A stretch of 64,000 nucleotides of DNA, from contig NZ_JARJHU010000005.1 of the NCBI RefSeq assembly GCF_029269825.1, positions 649,115 through 713,114 of the forward strand. Direction: 5' to 3'. Positions 1 through 9,148 of this stretch are shown in pieces. The translations under genes were made by a program, and so were the position numbers. The stretch comes from Pedobacter sp. JY14-1. Its GTDB lineage: Bacteria; Bacteroidota; Bacteroidia; Sphingobacteriales; Sphingobacteriaceae. Each line of letters begins with the position of its first letter. The stretch's first letter is position 1. The notes below the pieces were generated by a model that saw only the letters and a list, made by a program, of their open reading frames with translations, did no database searches and was not told where the DNA came from.

Positions 1-1093
1 CTCTTTCAGTGAGGTTATCCAGGCACAAAAGGACATACAGCTGGAAAGGGATTCTATGTTCCAGCTCATCAGGGCCATCCTGGAACAGGTGCCTGTTGGT
101 GTGATTGTAGTCAGAAAGGAACAAACCGTCTCATCGGAGATATCGATGAAAGAAATTGTCTTTTTTAACCAGGCCGCATCGGTTTTATTGGGTGTCCCTG
201 CTTATAAATACTGGCATCGGTTATCGCAGCACCTTCCCGCATTTGCAGAAGAGATCAATGCCATTTCGGCAGGCGGAAAGCGTTTTATAGAATTAAAGAT
301 ACAGGAGAAGCTTATCCAGCTATCGGCAGAAGTAATCCCCCTTAACCTTTATCAGCGCGACTATACCATCATTTCCTTCCAGAATATTAAAGACGAGATC
401 GAACAAAAGGAATCTGAGGCCTGGAACCGGCTGATCGGTGTAATATCTCATGAAATACTTAACTCCATTACTCCCATCAGTTCACTTTCGGATACCGTAA
501 GCTCCTTGATCGAAGGACGCGAACAACTAGACAGGGAGACGCTGGAAGACCTGAGACCAGCCATTCAGACGATCAGAAGAAGATCGGAAGGATTACTGGA
601 TTTCGTAAAAGATTACCGGCTCATTGCCGAACTGCCTACTCCCGTATTGCAGTACCATACCATTGGTGAAGTACTGCATCATATCCGTGTGTTGATGCAG
701 CCATTTGCGAGTGGGCGTAACATTGTATTAGCTATAGCAAACACTTCTGCTAAGGTAAGTCTTAAAATTGACCTGAAATTGGTGGAACAGGCATTAATCA
801 ATCTGGTCACGAACAGCATTCATGCCGTTGAAGAGGTGGAAAGACCGTTAATTAACATTGCCTACCGGTTAGAGCAGAACAGGCTGTACATCGATGTGTG
901 CGACAATGGGAAAGGGGTAAGCCCGGAATTGATGGAAAAAATATTTATACCCTTCTTTACTACCCGTAAGAACGGATCCGGTATAGGCCTGACAATCACC
1001 AGAAACATTATGAAAATACACCAGGGAAACTTAGAAGTCAGCTCGATCCCATATGAAAAGACTACGTTTTCCCTGGTGTTCAGGTACGAATAG
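1..1093 (+). CDS. sensor histidine kinase, 5'-truncated by window edge
   Basis: The reading frame is open from base 2, so the gene starts upstream of the window; the Met at base 56 is internal. The visible part has a PAS-like segment, then a dimerisation/phosphoacceptor box (GVISHEILNSITP, His about 132 counting from the Met at 56), an N box (NLVTNSIHAV), a G1 box (DNGKGVS) and a G2 box (GSGIGLTI), so it is a complete transmitter of the HisKA/HATPase_c class. The HEILNSITP form resembles NtrB/NtrY-type kinases, whose partners are often sigma-54 activators; no regulator is visible here. It ends 8 bases before the convergent glgC gene. The signal sensed is unknown. Confidence 0.9.
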   Translation, partial: SFSEVIQAQKDIQLERDSMFQLIRAILEQVPVGVIVVRKEQTVSSEISMKEIVFFNQAASVLLGVPAYKYWHRLSQHLPAFAEEINAISAGGKRFIELKIQEKLIQLSAEVIPLNLYQRDYTIISFQNIKDEIEQKESEAWNRLIGVISHEILNSITPISSLSDTVSSLIEGREQLDRETLEDLRPAIQTIRRRSEGLLDFVKDYRLIAELPTPVLQYHTIGEVLHHIRVLMQPFASGRNIVLAIANTSAKVSLKIDLKLVEQALINLVTNSIHAVEEVERPLINIAYRLEQNRLYIDVCDNGKGVSPELMEKIFIPFFTTRKNGSGIGLTITRNIMKIHQGNLEVSSIPYEKTTFSLVFRYE

Positions 1094-1101
1094 TGGCCAG
1101 G

Positions 1102-2376
1102 CTATTCAATTACAGTACCATTCGGAACTATTGCGCCCTTTTTCACAACTACAATTCCGTCTTTAACCGTATAAAGCGGAAAATCACCATCCGCAAGCTG
1201 CGGCCCACCAATGATCCTGACATCATCACCGATCCTGCTGTTTTTATCGACTATTGCATTTACGATCTTGCAACGGTCACCTATTCCGATCATTGGCTTA
1301 CCATTGGCTTTATCTTCGGCTATTTCTTCCAGTGTCTGGTACTTGTCGCTACCCATGACGTAACAACCTTCTATGTGCGTGCCCACGCCAATCCGGGCAC
1401 GGATACCAATCACTGCATGTTTGATGCTTTGCGCCTGCAGGATACAGCCTTCTGCGATGACCGTCCTGTCAAGGGTGGTGCCGAGTATTTTAGATGGAGG
1501 CAACATGCGGGCTCTGGTAAAAATACTATGGTTCTGATCAAACAGATTAAACTGGGGAATATCGTCCGTTAAACCTAGGTTAGCCTCAAAAAACGACGCA
1601 ATATTTCCAATATCGGTCCAGTAACCTTCATATTGAAAACTGAGTACGTCATGTTCTTTCAGCATTCTTGGAATAATTTCCTTACCGAAGTCCTTTTCTT
1701 CCTCATTCTCTGAGAATATCTTTACCAGCAGGTCTCTGTTGAAAATATAGATACCCATAGAGGCGAGGTAGTCACGACCCTCAGCCTGCATTTCAGGTCC
1801 TGTGTCAGAAGTCCAGTCAGGTAACAGTTCGCTCTTTGGCTTTTCAATAAAAGAGGTAATGATGTTTTGCTCATTTGCCTTTAGAATGCCAAATGAGGGC
1901 GCATCTTTGGCATTAACCGGAATCGTTGCCAGGGTGATTTTTACACCAGCATCAATATGTGCGTTCACCATTTCGTTAAAATCCATCTGATATAACTGAT
2001 CACCGGAAAGAATCAGTACATACTCAAAGTCATGGTTTAACAGGTGGTGCATAGTCTGTCTTACCGCATCCGCCGTTCCCTGGAACCAGGTTGGGTTTTC
2101 CGGAGTCTGTTCTGCAGCAAGAATGTCAACAAATGCAGTACTGAAGGTACTGAAATGATAAGTGTTCTTAATATGCTTGTTCAGAGAAGCCGAGTTGAAC
2201 TGTGTAAGTACGAACATGCGGTGTATTCCAGAATTTAAACAATTGGAGATTGGGATATCTACCAATCTGTACTTGCCTGCTATCGGCACTGCAGGCTTTG
2301 AGCGAGTTTGTGTAAGTGGAGCTAACCTGGAGCCCTGACCCCCGCCAAGGATTACACCCAATACTTTTTCAGTCAT
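1102..2376 (-). CDS. glgC: glucose-1-phosphate adenylyltransferase
   Basis: This 424-residue cytoplasmic enzyme makes ADP-glucose from glucose-1-phosphate and ATP, the committed step of bacterial glycogen synthesis. The N-terminal nucleotidyltransferase signature GGGQGSRLAPLT (about residues 11-22), the following SKPAVPIAGKYRLVDIP segment and the sugar-binding SFIEKP motif are all present, followed by a left-handed beta-helix-like C-terminus rich in I/V-G hexads. Length is normal for the family. It lies 12 bases downstream of glgA on the same strand, so the two are probably co-transcribed. The ATG start agrees with family N-termini. Confidence 0.95.
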   Translation of the reverse strand: MTEKVLGVILGGGQGSRLAPLTQTRSKPAVPIAGKYRLVDIPISNCLNSGIHRMFVLTQFNSASLNKHIKNTYHFSTFSTAFVDILAAEQTPENPTWFQGTADAVRQTMHHLLNHDFEYVLILSGDQLYQMDFNEMVNAHIDAGVKITLATIPVNAKDAPSFGILKANEQNIITSFIEKPKSELLPDWTSDTGPEMQAEGRDYLASMGIYIFNRDLLVKIFSENEEEKDFGKEIIPRMLKEHDVLSFQYEGYWTDIGNIASFFEANLGLTDDIPQFNLFDQNHSIFTRARMLPPSKILGTTLDRTVIAEGCILQAQSIKHAVIGIRARIGVGTHIEGCYVMGSDKYQTLEEIAEDKANGKPMIGIGDRCKIVNAIVDKNSRIGDDVRIIGGPQLADGDFPLYTVKDGIVVVKKGAIVPNGTVIE

Positions 2377-2388
2377 TTCAGTTCATAT

Positions 2389-3795
2389 TTATATTTGATA
2401 TAGATTAATGTACTCTTGGGCAGCTTTATCCCAGGAGTGATCCAGTTGCATTATAAATTTCCGGATTTCCCCGACTTTGTTTTGATCGCCATATAACTCC
2501 ATTGCGCGTCCCATTGCCCTTGACACATCCCACACATTACTTTGGTCGTGACATATGCCAAACCCACCGTCACCGATATCGGTTACCGTATCCTTCAGGC
2601 CACCGATCCTCCTTACGACAGGTATGGTCCCATACCTCAGGGCATACATCTGGTTGAGGCCGCAAGGCTCTACCCTGCTGGGCATCAGCAGAAAATCCGC
2701 ACCAGAATAAATCTGGTGCGACAACTGTTCATTATAGCCTATAAAAACATTGTAACTTCCTTCAAACATCTGCTTTAAGTGATTCAGTCTTCCTTCTACC
2801 TGCGGATCACCCGATCCCAATACCAGTATACCGATCTCTTTTCCATACTGCGAAAGCATATTGTAGAAGATATCGGGCAGCAAATCGGCACCTTTCTCGC
2901 CGACCAGTCTTCCGATGAAAGTAAACAGTGGTTTGGAAACATCCAGGTTGAAAACACTACAAAGTTCTGCTTTGTTTTCTGCCTTACCTGTTTCAGCTGT
3001 TTTCAGATCATAAGCCTTGTATAACATAGGATCAGTGGCTGGGTTCCATACCTCATTGTCAATTCCGTTAAGGATCCCCGCAGATTTTGCCCATTCCTGG
3101 GAAAGCAGGCTTTCCAGTCCGTTGGCACTGTGCTTGATTTCCTCCAGATAACTGGGTGATACGGTCGTTATTTTCCAGGAGCACTTGATGGCGGCTGCCA
3201 GTGGGTTGATTGCACCCCTCCATTCCAACAGTCCGGCTTTCCAGAGATCGAAAGAAGGAATAAGATGCAGCCTGTCCCAGCCAAACTGTCCCTGATATTG
3301 TCCGTTATGGATGGTCAGTACAGTGGGCACACTGGCAAGGCTCCTGAACTGGCCACAATAAGCGGTCATAAAAGCAACAAGCCCGGTATGATGGTCATGG
3401 CAATGAATCACATCCGGCTTGTGTTCCCACTGCGCCATCCAGTCGAGCGCAGCGATCTGGAAAGCGAGGAAACGTTCGGTGTCGTCCCCGTAACCGTAAA
3501 CCCCTTCCCGGTCCGTGAGCCCTTCAATATGTACCAGATACAAGTCAAATCCAAGCTTATTTGTCTTCTCCCGGAGTATACGCACGGGAAAGTTCCGGAA
3601 GCCCAGCTTTACAAGGCCATCATAAACGACCTCAAATTCGTGTTCAAGCAGGAATTTCGTGTGATAGGCCGGCATTACCACTTTTGCGGTGTGTCCCAGC
3701 TTGTTCTGGTATTTTGGCAGTGCTCCTACAACATCTCCCAGCCCCCCTACCTTGGCCACGGGATAACATTCAGCACTGAGATGAATAATCTCCAT
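2389..3795 (-). CDS. glgA: glycogen synthase (ADP-glucose-dependent)
   Basis: A 468-residue GT5 glycogen synthase that transfers glucose from ADP-glucose to the growing alpha-1,4-glucan. The N-terminal K-V-G-G-L substrate motif appears as AKVGGLGDVVGALP (residues 15-28). The C-terminal GT-B half has FIGRLVGEKGADLL and the PSRVEPCGLNQMYALRYGT donor-site segment. It is the first gene of a glgA-glgC pair (12-base gap). The gene starts about 70 bases beyond the terminator of the upstream cys operon, so its promoter must lie in that short gap; I see no clear TAnnTTTG element there. Confidence 0.95.
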   Translation of the reverse strand: MEIIHLSAECYPVAKVGGLGDVVGALPKYQNKLGHTAKVVMPAYHTKFLLEHEFEVVYDGLVKLGFRNFPVRILREKTNKLGFDLYLVHIEGLTDREGVYGYGDDTERFLAFQIAALDWMAQWEHKPDVIHCHDHHTGLVAFMTAYCGQFRSLASVPTVLTIHNGQYQGQFGWDRLHLIPSFDLWKAGLLEWRGAINPLAAAIKCSWKITTVSPSYLEEIKHSANGLESLLSQEWAKSAGILNGIDNEVWNPATDPMLYKAYDLKTAETGKAENKAELCSVFNLDVSKPLFTFIGRLVGEKGADLLPDIFYNMLSQYGKEIGILVLGSGDPQVEGRLNHLKQMFEGSYNVFIGYNEQLSHQIYSGADFLLMPSRVEPCGLNQMYALRYGTIPVVRRIGGLKDTVTDIGDGGFGICHDQSNVWDVSRAMGRAMELYGDQNKVGEIRKFIMQLDHSWDKAAQEYINLYQI

Positions 3796-3867
3796 AATCG
3801 AGTTCTTAAAAACTATCTTAAATTAGGAATAAGAACAAGCAATCCAAATACCGGAGAAATAAAAAAT

Positions 3868-3900
3868 AAAAAGGGATTGAATTTAGTTCAATCCCTTTTT
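3868..3900 (-). terminator. terminator of the sulfate assimilation operon
   Basis: A perfect 14-bp inverted repeat (AAAAAGGGATTGAA / TTCAATCCCTTTTT) with a 5-base loop lies 18 bases past the cysN stop codon. The stem runs into its own T tract, giving a standard intrinsic terminator on the minus strand. It separates the cys operon from glgA. Confidence 0.85.
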
Positions 3901-3917
3901 ATTTAATTACCTACCGG

Positions 3918-5165
3918 TTATTCTACGGAAGCTCTGAACATCAGTGCGGCTACAGTAAGATTGGTCCTGCTGTCGATCAGGATAGCGGCCCCATTTGCCT
4001 TATTTTCCGCATAGATATCAAATGCCAGCGGCTCTGCGGTCTTAACAACTACCCGACCGATATCATTGAGCTTAAATTCGTAAGCCTCCTGTTCCTCCAG
4101 TGTATTGATATCCACTTTATGAATGATCTCTCTTATCTTACACTTAGTCAGTTTACTGTTGTGCTGTAACAAATAAGTAATGCTGTCGTCCAGCGGCCGG
4201 GTATCCATCCAGCAGATATCCGCCTCGATGAGTTGCGCTTGCTGAGGCAGATGATCTGAATTTACAAGCACGTCGCCCCTGCTGATATCAATATCGTCCT
4301 TCAGGTGCAATGTTACTGACTGACCTGTGTGGGCCTGGTCCGGCTCCTGATCAAATATCTCTATCCGTTCGATTACAGAACTGTTACCGGAAGGTAACAC
4401 GGTAACGCGGTCGTTGACATGAAATGTGCCGCTCAATATTCTACCTGCATATCCCCGATAATCATGTAAAGCTTCTGTTTGCGGTCTGATCACCCACTGT
4501 ACAGGCATACGGGCCAGACCATAGTCTTCATCTGCCACATCTACGCTCTCCAGAAAATGCAGCAGACTGCTCCCCTTATACCAAGGCATATTTTCGGATT
4601 CGTTTACCACATTATCGCCTTTCAGCGCACTAACAGGAATAAAAGTTACTTCCTTTAATTTCAGCTGTGTTGCAAGTTCCTTATACTTTGCAGTAATTGC
4701 TTCAAATACAGTTTCACTGTAACTGACCATATCCATCTTATTTAAGCATACTACCACATGCTGTATGCCCAGTAAAGATACCAGGTAAGAATGCCGGATG
4801 GTCTGTTCGACAACTCCGTTACGGGAGTCGATCAGGATAATGGCTAGTTTGGCGGTAGATGCCCCGGTAACCATATTCCGGGTGTACTGTATATGTCCGG
4901 GTGTATCTGCGATGATAAACTTGCGCTTGTCGGTCTGGAAATATTTATAGGCAACATCGATCGTAATACCTTGCTCACGCTCAGCCCTCAGCCCATCGGT
5001 AAGGATTGCGAGATCGATGGTACCGTCATCATTCTTACGGTTACTGGCCTGGAGCGCCTCCAGCTGATCAGCCAGGATAGAATCGGTATCGTATAGTAAT
5101 CTTCCGATCAGTGTACTCTTGCCGTCGTCTACACTTCCGGCAGTAAAAAACTTCAGTATGTTCAT
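3918..5165 (-). CDS. cysN: sulfate adenylyltransferase subunit 1 (GTPase)
   Basis: The GTP-hydrolysing large subunit of ATP sulfurylase, which with CysD converts sulfate and ATP to APS. The translation-factor-like G domain shows the P-loop GSVDDGKST (residues 10-18), DTPGH (87-91) and NKMD (142-145), followed by EF-Tu-like beta-barrel domains. At 415 residues it is the stand-alone form without the C-terminal APS kinase (CysC) found in fused CysNC proteins, and no cysC occurs nearby, which fits direct APS reduction. The ATG overlaps the cysD stop (TAATG), implying translational coupling. It is the last gene of the operon. Confidence 0.96.
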   Translation of the reverse strand: MNILKFFTAGSVDDGKSTLIGRLLYDTDSILADQLEALQASNRKNDDGTIDLAILTDGLRAEREQGITIDVAYKYFQTDKRKFIIADTPGHIQYTRNMVTGASTAKLAIILIDSRNGVVEQTIRHSYLVSLLGIQHVVVCLNKMDMVSYSETVFEAITAKYKELATQLKLKEVTFIPVSALKGDNVVNESENMPWYKGSSLLHFLESVDVADEDYGLARMPVQWVIRPQTEALHDYRGYAGRILSGTFHVNDRVTVLPSGNSSVIERIEIFDQEPDQAHTGQSVTLHLKDDIDISRGDVLVNSDHLPQQAQLIEADICWMDTRPLDDSITYLLQHNSKLTKCKIREIIHKVDINTLEEQEAYEFKLNDIGRVVVKTAEPLAFDIYAENKANGAAILIDSRTNLTVAALMFRASVE

Positions 5166-6070
5166 TAGAAATATCCTCCCTTTTTTCGGTCTTCCATAGC
5201 GGCTTCAGAAACCTTATCGTCCATTCGGGCACCGCGTTCGCTGATTTTGGATGCACTGATCTCTGCAATGATATCATCCAGCTGATCAGCTCCTGATTCC
5301 ACAGCAGCGGTACAGCTCATATCTCCCACGGTACGGAACCTTACTCTCTTACGTTCTACAACATCCTCATCGTCCATATTCAGGAACGGAGAGGCTGCCA
5401 TCAGCTGCCCGTTTCGGGTAATGACATCCCGTTCATGTGCAAAATAGATCGAAGGCAGTTCGATTTGCTCGCGTTTGATATAGTTCCATACATCCAGTTC
5501 CGTCCAGTTACTGATCGGGAATACCCTTACGTTTTCGCCCTTGTGGATTTTACCGTTATAAATATTCCAGAGCTCGGGGCGCTGACGCTTAGGGTCCCAT
5601 TGTCCAAACTCATCACGTACAGAAAAGATGCGCTCCTTGGCCCGCGCTTTTTCTTCATCTCTGCGGGCGCCACCGATACAGGCGTCAAAACCATGTAATG
5701 CAATCGTATCCAGCAACGTTACAGTCTGCAACGCATTTCTGCTTGCATTCTTTCCGGTTTGTTCTACTACCTTACCCTGATCAATGGAATCCTGCACATA
5801 GCCAATGATCAGTTTTTCACCGATACGCTCAATCATACGGTCACGGTAGTCTATGGTTTCCTTAAAATTATGGCCGGTATCGATATGTACCAGTGGAAAA
5901 GGGAACTTTCCAGGCCTGAATGCTTTCTCGGCCAGTCTCACCAATGTAATCGAATCTTTGCCTCCTGAAAAAAGCAGGGCAGGCTTTTCAAATTGACCGG
6001 CGACCTCACGCATGATGTGGATCGCTTCAGCCTCAAGTTCGTCTAAATAATCTAAATTATATTTGCTCAT
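5165..6070 (-). CDS. cysD: sulfate adenylyltransferase subunit 2
   Basis: The catalytic small subunit of ATP sulfurylase (301 residues), forming APS from sulfate and ATP. The PP-loop motif SGGKDS lies at residues 35-40, and the conserved R-D-E-E-K-A-R-A-K-E-R stretch and the glycine/arginine-rich C-terminal tail of CysD proteins are present. It ends in a one-base TAATG overlap with cysN and begins 15 bases after cysH, inside the cys operon. Length and start are typical. Confidence 0.96.
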   Translation of the reverse strand: MSKYNLDYLDELEAEAIHIMREVAGQFEKPALLFSGGKDSITLVRLAEKAFRPGKFPFPLVHIDTGHNFKETIDYRDRMIERIGEKLIIGYVQDSIDQGKVVEQTGKNASRNALQTVTLLDTIALHGFDACIGGARRDEEKARAKERIFSVRDEFGQWDPKRQRPELWNIYNGKIHKGENVRVFPISNWTELDVWNYIKREQIELPSIYFAHERDVITRNGQLMAASPFLNMDDEDVVERKRVRFRTVGDMSCTAAVESGADQLDDIIAEISASKISERGARMDDKVSEAAMEDRKKGGYF

Positions 6071-6085
6071 GTCGTGATATTCAAT

Positions 6086-6790
6086 TTATGAAGCAGCATG
6101 CAGCCCGCATTCCTTTTTCGACTGGTCTTCCCACCACCAGCGCCCCGCCCTGAAATCTTCCCCTTCTCTGACAGCACGCGTACAAGGTGCACAGCCGATA
6201 CTTGGAAATCCTTTATCATGCAGGGGATTATAAACAATGTTGTATTCTTTGATATAGGCCTTCACCTCGTCAAGCGACCAGAAAAAGATCGGGTGGAATT
6301 TGATCATCTGGTTTCCCTCATCCCATTCCAGGTTGCTCATGTCATGCCTGTTGACCGACTGCTCGGAACGGATACCGGTAATCCAGATTTTATGCCCGCT
6401 CAATGCCCGTTTCAGCGGCTCTATCTTTCGGATATAGCAGCATTCCTTCCTGTTTTCCACAGAGTCATAGAAACTGCTGGGCCCCTTGCTGCTTACCATC
6501 TGCTGAACCGCTTCCGCTTGAGGAAAATAGGCCTTGATGGGCTTTTGATACACATCCAGTGTACGGTTCCAGACATAATAAGTCTCAGGAAATAACCTGC
6601 CAGTCTCCAATGTAAATACCTCTATGGGTAGATTATTAGAGAAGATCATATGGGTAATGGCCTGGTCTTCCCAGCCAAAGCTGGTAGAAAATACAACCTG
6701 ACTTGGATAGGCTTCCGCAAAATACCTCAGTCCCTCTACCGGTCCAAGCCCTTTTATCTTTTCTGCGATCGCCGCTAATTGCTCCTTCAT
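6086..6790 (-). CDS. cysH: adenylyl-sulfate (APS) reductase, iron-sulfur type
   Basis: Reduces activated sulfate to sulfite using thioredoxin. The 234-residue protein has the PP-loop-like S-T-S-F-G-W-E-D substrate segment and a C-terminal ECGLH motif carrying the catalytic Cys (228). It also has a Cys-Cys pair (117-118) and a CxxC pair (200, 203). These four cysteines bind the [4Fe-4S] cluster that distinguishes APS reductases from PAPS reductases, so the preferred substrate is inferred to be APS. This agrees with the absence of an APS kinase gene. Its start is 2 bases upstream of the fusion-gene stop region in the operon; ATG start. Confidence 0.93.
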   Translation of the reverse strand: MKEQLAAIAEKIKGLGPVEGLRYFAEAYPSQVVFSTSFGWEDQAITHMIFSNNLPIEVFTLETGRLFPETYYVWNRTLDVYQKPIKAYFPQAEAVQQMVSSKGPSSFYDSVENRKECCYIRKIEPLKRALSGHKIWITGIRSEQSVNRHDMSNLEWDEGNQMIKFHPIFFWSLDEVKAYIKEYNIVYNPLHDKGFPSIGCAPCTRAVREGEDFRAGRWWWEDQSKKECGLHAAS

Positions 6791-6791
6791 A

Positions 6792-8339
6792 TTACAACAG
6801 ATTAAGAATAAATTTAATAATGCTCCGAAGACTCACCAAGATGACCAGGATGCCCACGGAAACCATAATTGTTTTGGCCGAGATCCTGTTGGATACTTTA
6901 GCCGCTATTGGCGATGCGAGCGCACTGCCGATTACAAGCCCGGATACCGCTTCCCAATGGGCTCCGTTCAGCATGGTGATAAAGGTCAGTGAACTCATCA
7001 GCGCCACAAAAAAACGAGTGATCTTCACTGTTCCAAGGGAAAAGCGTGCATTGCGTCCGCCAGCGATCAGGCTGGACAGCACAATCGAGCCCCATCCTCC
7101 ACCACCTACGGCATCGATGAAACCACCAAACAGCCCCAGAAGGGAGATTTTCTTTATCTTCTTACGCCTGACTGCCTGCTTTCTACCCTGGCGTGCTTTC
7201 GACAAAATAACAAATCCCAGGATAAGTGTATACAGCGAAACAAAAGGTTTCGTATAATGGCTGTAATGCTCCAGAGATGACAACAGGTAAGCGCCCGTTA
7301 CTGCGCCTATGATACCCGGAATAAGCAATAACCGGAACAGCTTCCAGTTCACATTACCAAAACGATAATGCATCCAGCCGGCAATCCCATTACTCATAAT
7401 CTCCGACAAATGTACCCCCATACTTGCAGACGCTGGTGGCACGCCCATGGCTAGTGAAAAAGATGTGGACGTTACTCCATAAGACATTCCGATTGCCCCA
7501 TCGATCATCGAAAAAACAAAGCCTCCCAATAGAAACCAATAGAATATCGGATTGAGTTCCTGTACAAAAGCCTGAAACTGAGGTTCCTTATGCCAGAACG
7601 CGGCCACAACTATGGCACCTGAAAAAACGATGGCCAGCCATATCAGCCACTTTAGTCCTTTCTTTCTGCCTTCAGCAACAGACTTATCTGTTTCGGCAGC
7701 AGCCATGCGCTCCACAAAATCACCACTATGCTCGGCTTCGATAACCATTGCCTTTACAGGACCTGCACTTACAAGTGAGGAAGTTACCTCGTTCAGCCTT
7801 CTCACTTTTTCCGTAAAATCTCCCGATAGTGTACTTCTCAAAGACTGCATATGATCAAGCGTATCATTAAGCTCGTCCGGTAAATTATCAGCTAAAACCT
7901 CTTTAAGACGCTTGGCAATTGTCGGCGATTTGCCATTGGTAGAAATCGCAATTTTCAGATCACCTTTTCTCACTACGGAACCCAGATAAAAATCGCAAAG
8001 TTCCGGTTTGTCGGCAAAATTAGCCAATATACCCCTTTTATTGGCAATCGCACGAAGTTCAATATTAAGTTCGTGATTGTTGGTAGCTGCTATTATCAAG
8101 TCGGCGCTATTTGCATCATCAGGTTCAAAAGCCTTTTCTAATACCGTTACTTTTTCATAATCCGCAGCCAGTGCCCGTAATTCAGGCAAGACCTCTCTGG
8201 CAACTACAGTTACAGTGGCTTCCGGACTGTTCTCGAGAACAGCAGACAACTTTTCCAATCCGACTGAACCGGCCCCAACAAGAAGGGTATGCTTTATGTT
8301 TAGTTTTATGAAGACAGGAAATAATGGGTTGCCCTCCAT
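6792..8339 (-). CDS. precorrin-2 dehydrogenase fused to TauE/SafE (TSUP) permease
   Basis: A 515-residue two-part protein. Residues about 1-200 match the N-terminal half of sirohaem synthase (CysG/Met8 type): a Rossmann motif VGAGSVGLEKL, then NFADKPELCDF containing the Asp expected at the catalytic position, and AISTNGKSPTIAKRLKE. A hydrophobic segment (LIWLAIVFSGAIVVAAF) leads into about 250 residues with multiple membrane spans typical of the TSUP/DUF81 family (DGAIGMSYGVTSTS, GGFIDAVGGGGWG). I chose the ATG at 8339, just after the cobA stop; a 25-residue longer frame would overlap cobA and does not look like family sequence. The N-terminal part would oxidise precorrin-2 to sirohydrochlorin; the membrane part probably moves a sulfur oxyanion, direction unknown. 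Confidence 0.88.
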   Translation of the reverse strand: MEGNPLFPVFIKLNIKHTLLVGAGSVGLEKLSAVLENSPEATVTVVAREVLPELRALAADYEKVTVLEKAFEPDDANSADLIIAATNNHELNIELRAIANKRGILANFADKPELCDFYLGSVVRKGDLKIAISTNGKSPTIAKRLKEVLADNLPDELNDTLDHMQSLRSTLSGDFTEKVRRLNEVTSSLVSAGPVKAMVIEAEHSGDFVERMAAAETDKSVAEGRKKGLKWLIWLAIVFSGAIVVAAFWHKEPQFQAFVQELNPIFYWFLLGGFVFSMIDGAIGMSYGVTSTSFSLAMGVPPASASMGVHLSEIMSNGIAGWMHYRFGNVNWKLFRLLLIPGIIGAVTGAYLLSSLEHYSHYTKPFVSLYTLILGFVILSKARQGRKQAVRRKKIKKISLLGLFGGFIDAVGGGGWGSIVLSSLIAGGRNARFSLGTVKITRFFVALMSSLTFITMLNGAHWEAVSGLVIGSALASPIAAKVSNRISAKTIMVSVGILVILVSLRSIIKFILNLL

Positions 8340-8343
8340 AAAC

Positions 8344-9141
8344 CTACAATTCTTCCTTAAGTGCTTCGTAAAATTCCCTGATTGGCTGATAGGCCGGGTG
8401 CAGCGACACCACATGCCCGAATACCAGTAGTGCAGGAGCAGAAATACCCTTCTCTTCTACAAGTTCTACAATCGTATCTACGATGCCAACCGCCAGTTTC
8501 TCATTTTTAGTAGAACCACTTTGTATAGCAGCTACAGGTAATTGTCCTTTACCCTCATTCCTGAATAATTTTACGATTTCCCTGAGTTTACCCAATCCCA
8601 TCAATACCACTACAGTGGCCTTCGACCGTGCGGCTTCATACAAATCGTTGGAAATCTGCCCCGAAACTGTAGTGCCGGTCACTACCCAGAAGCTCTCACT
8701 TAACCCCCTGTGGGTCAACGGAATCTGCTGAAGTCCGGGCACAGAAATAGCACTAGACAGCCCGGGAATTACTTCGGCCGGTATGCTGTATCCAGCGGCA
8801 AAATCAAGCTCTTCATATCCCCTTCCAAATACAAAAGGATCGCCACCCTTAAGTCTCACTACATGGCCATAGTTCAACGCATAGTCAATCATCAGCTTAT
8901 TAATAGCGTCCTGTCCATAAGAATGCTCTCCCGAACGCTTGCCTACGTACACCTTGATCACTTCCGGGTTTGCATAGTTCAGAATACCCTCATCAACCAG
9001 TGCATCATAAAGGATCACATCTGCATCCTTCAGAGCCTTTGCCCCTTTCACGGTGATCAGCTCCGGGTCACCCGGGCCTGCACCCACAAGCGTTATCCTG
9101 GGCTCTCTTCTGCTTGTTTTATTACCAGTGGTCATATCCAT
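8344..9141 (-). CDS. cobA: uroporphyrinogen-III C-methyltransferase
   Basis: A 265-residue SAM-dependent methyltransferase that makes precorrin-2 for sirohaem, the prosthetic group of the sulfite reductase encoded just upstream. The N-terminal signature LVGAGPGDPELITVKGAKAL, the RLKGGDPFVFGRG motif and the VIPGLSSAISVPG segment are diagnostic of CobA/CysG-C. It is separated by 7 bases from the sulfite reductase gene and by 4 from the following precorrin-2 dehydrogenase fusion. Two in-frame Met codons (9141 and 9135) could both serve as start. Confidence 0.95.
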   Translation of the reverse strand: MDMTTGNKTSRREPRITLVGAGPGDPELITVKGAKALKDADVILYDALVDEGILNYANPEVIKVYVGKRSGEHSYGQDAINKLMIDYALNYGHVVRLKGGDPFVFGRGYEELDFAAGYSIPAEVIPGLSSAISVPGLQQIPLTHRGLSESFWVVTGTTVSGQISNDLYEAARSKATVVVLMGLGKLREIVKLFRNEGKGQLPVAAIQSGSTKNEKLAVGIVDTIVELVEEKGISAPALLVFGHVVSLHPAYQPIREFYEALKEEL

Positions 9142-9148
9142 ATACTGA

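Noticed and set aside
1093..1572. Plus-strand frame of 159 codons starting in the histidine kinase stop region
   Set aside because: It is entirely antisense to glgC, which has complete motifs; the protein is aromatic- and Cys-rich without family features.
3265..3906. Plus-strand frame of 213 codons across glgA and the cys terminator
   Set aside because: Antisense to glgA and running through an intrinsic terminator; not gene-like.
8339..8414. Longer N-terminus for the precorrin-2 dehydrogenase/permease fusion
   Set aside because: The extra 25 residues overlap the end of cobA and do not resemble the family; the ATG at 8339 sits 4 bases past the cobA stop.
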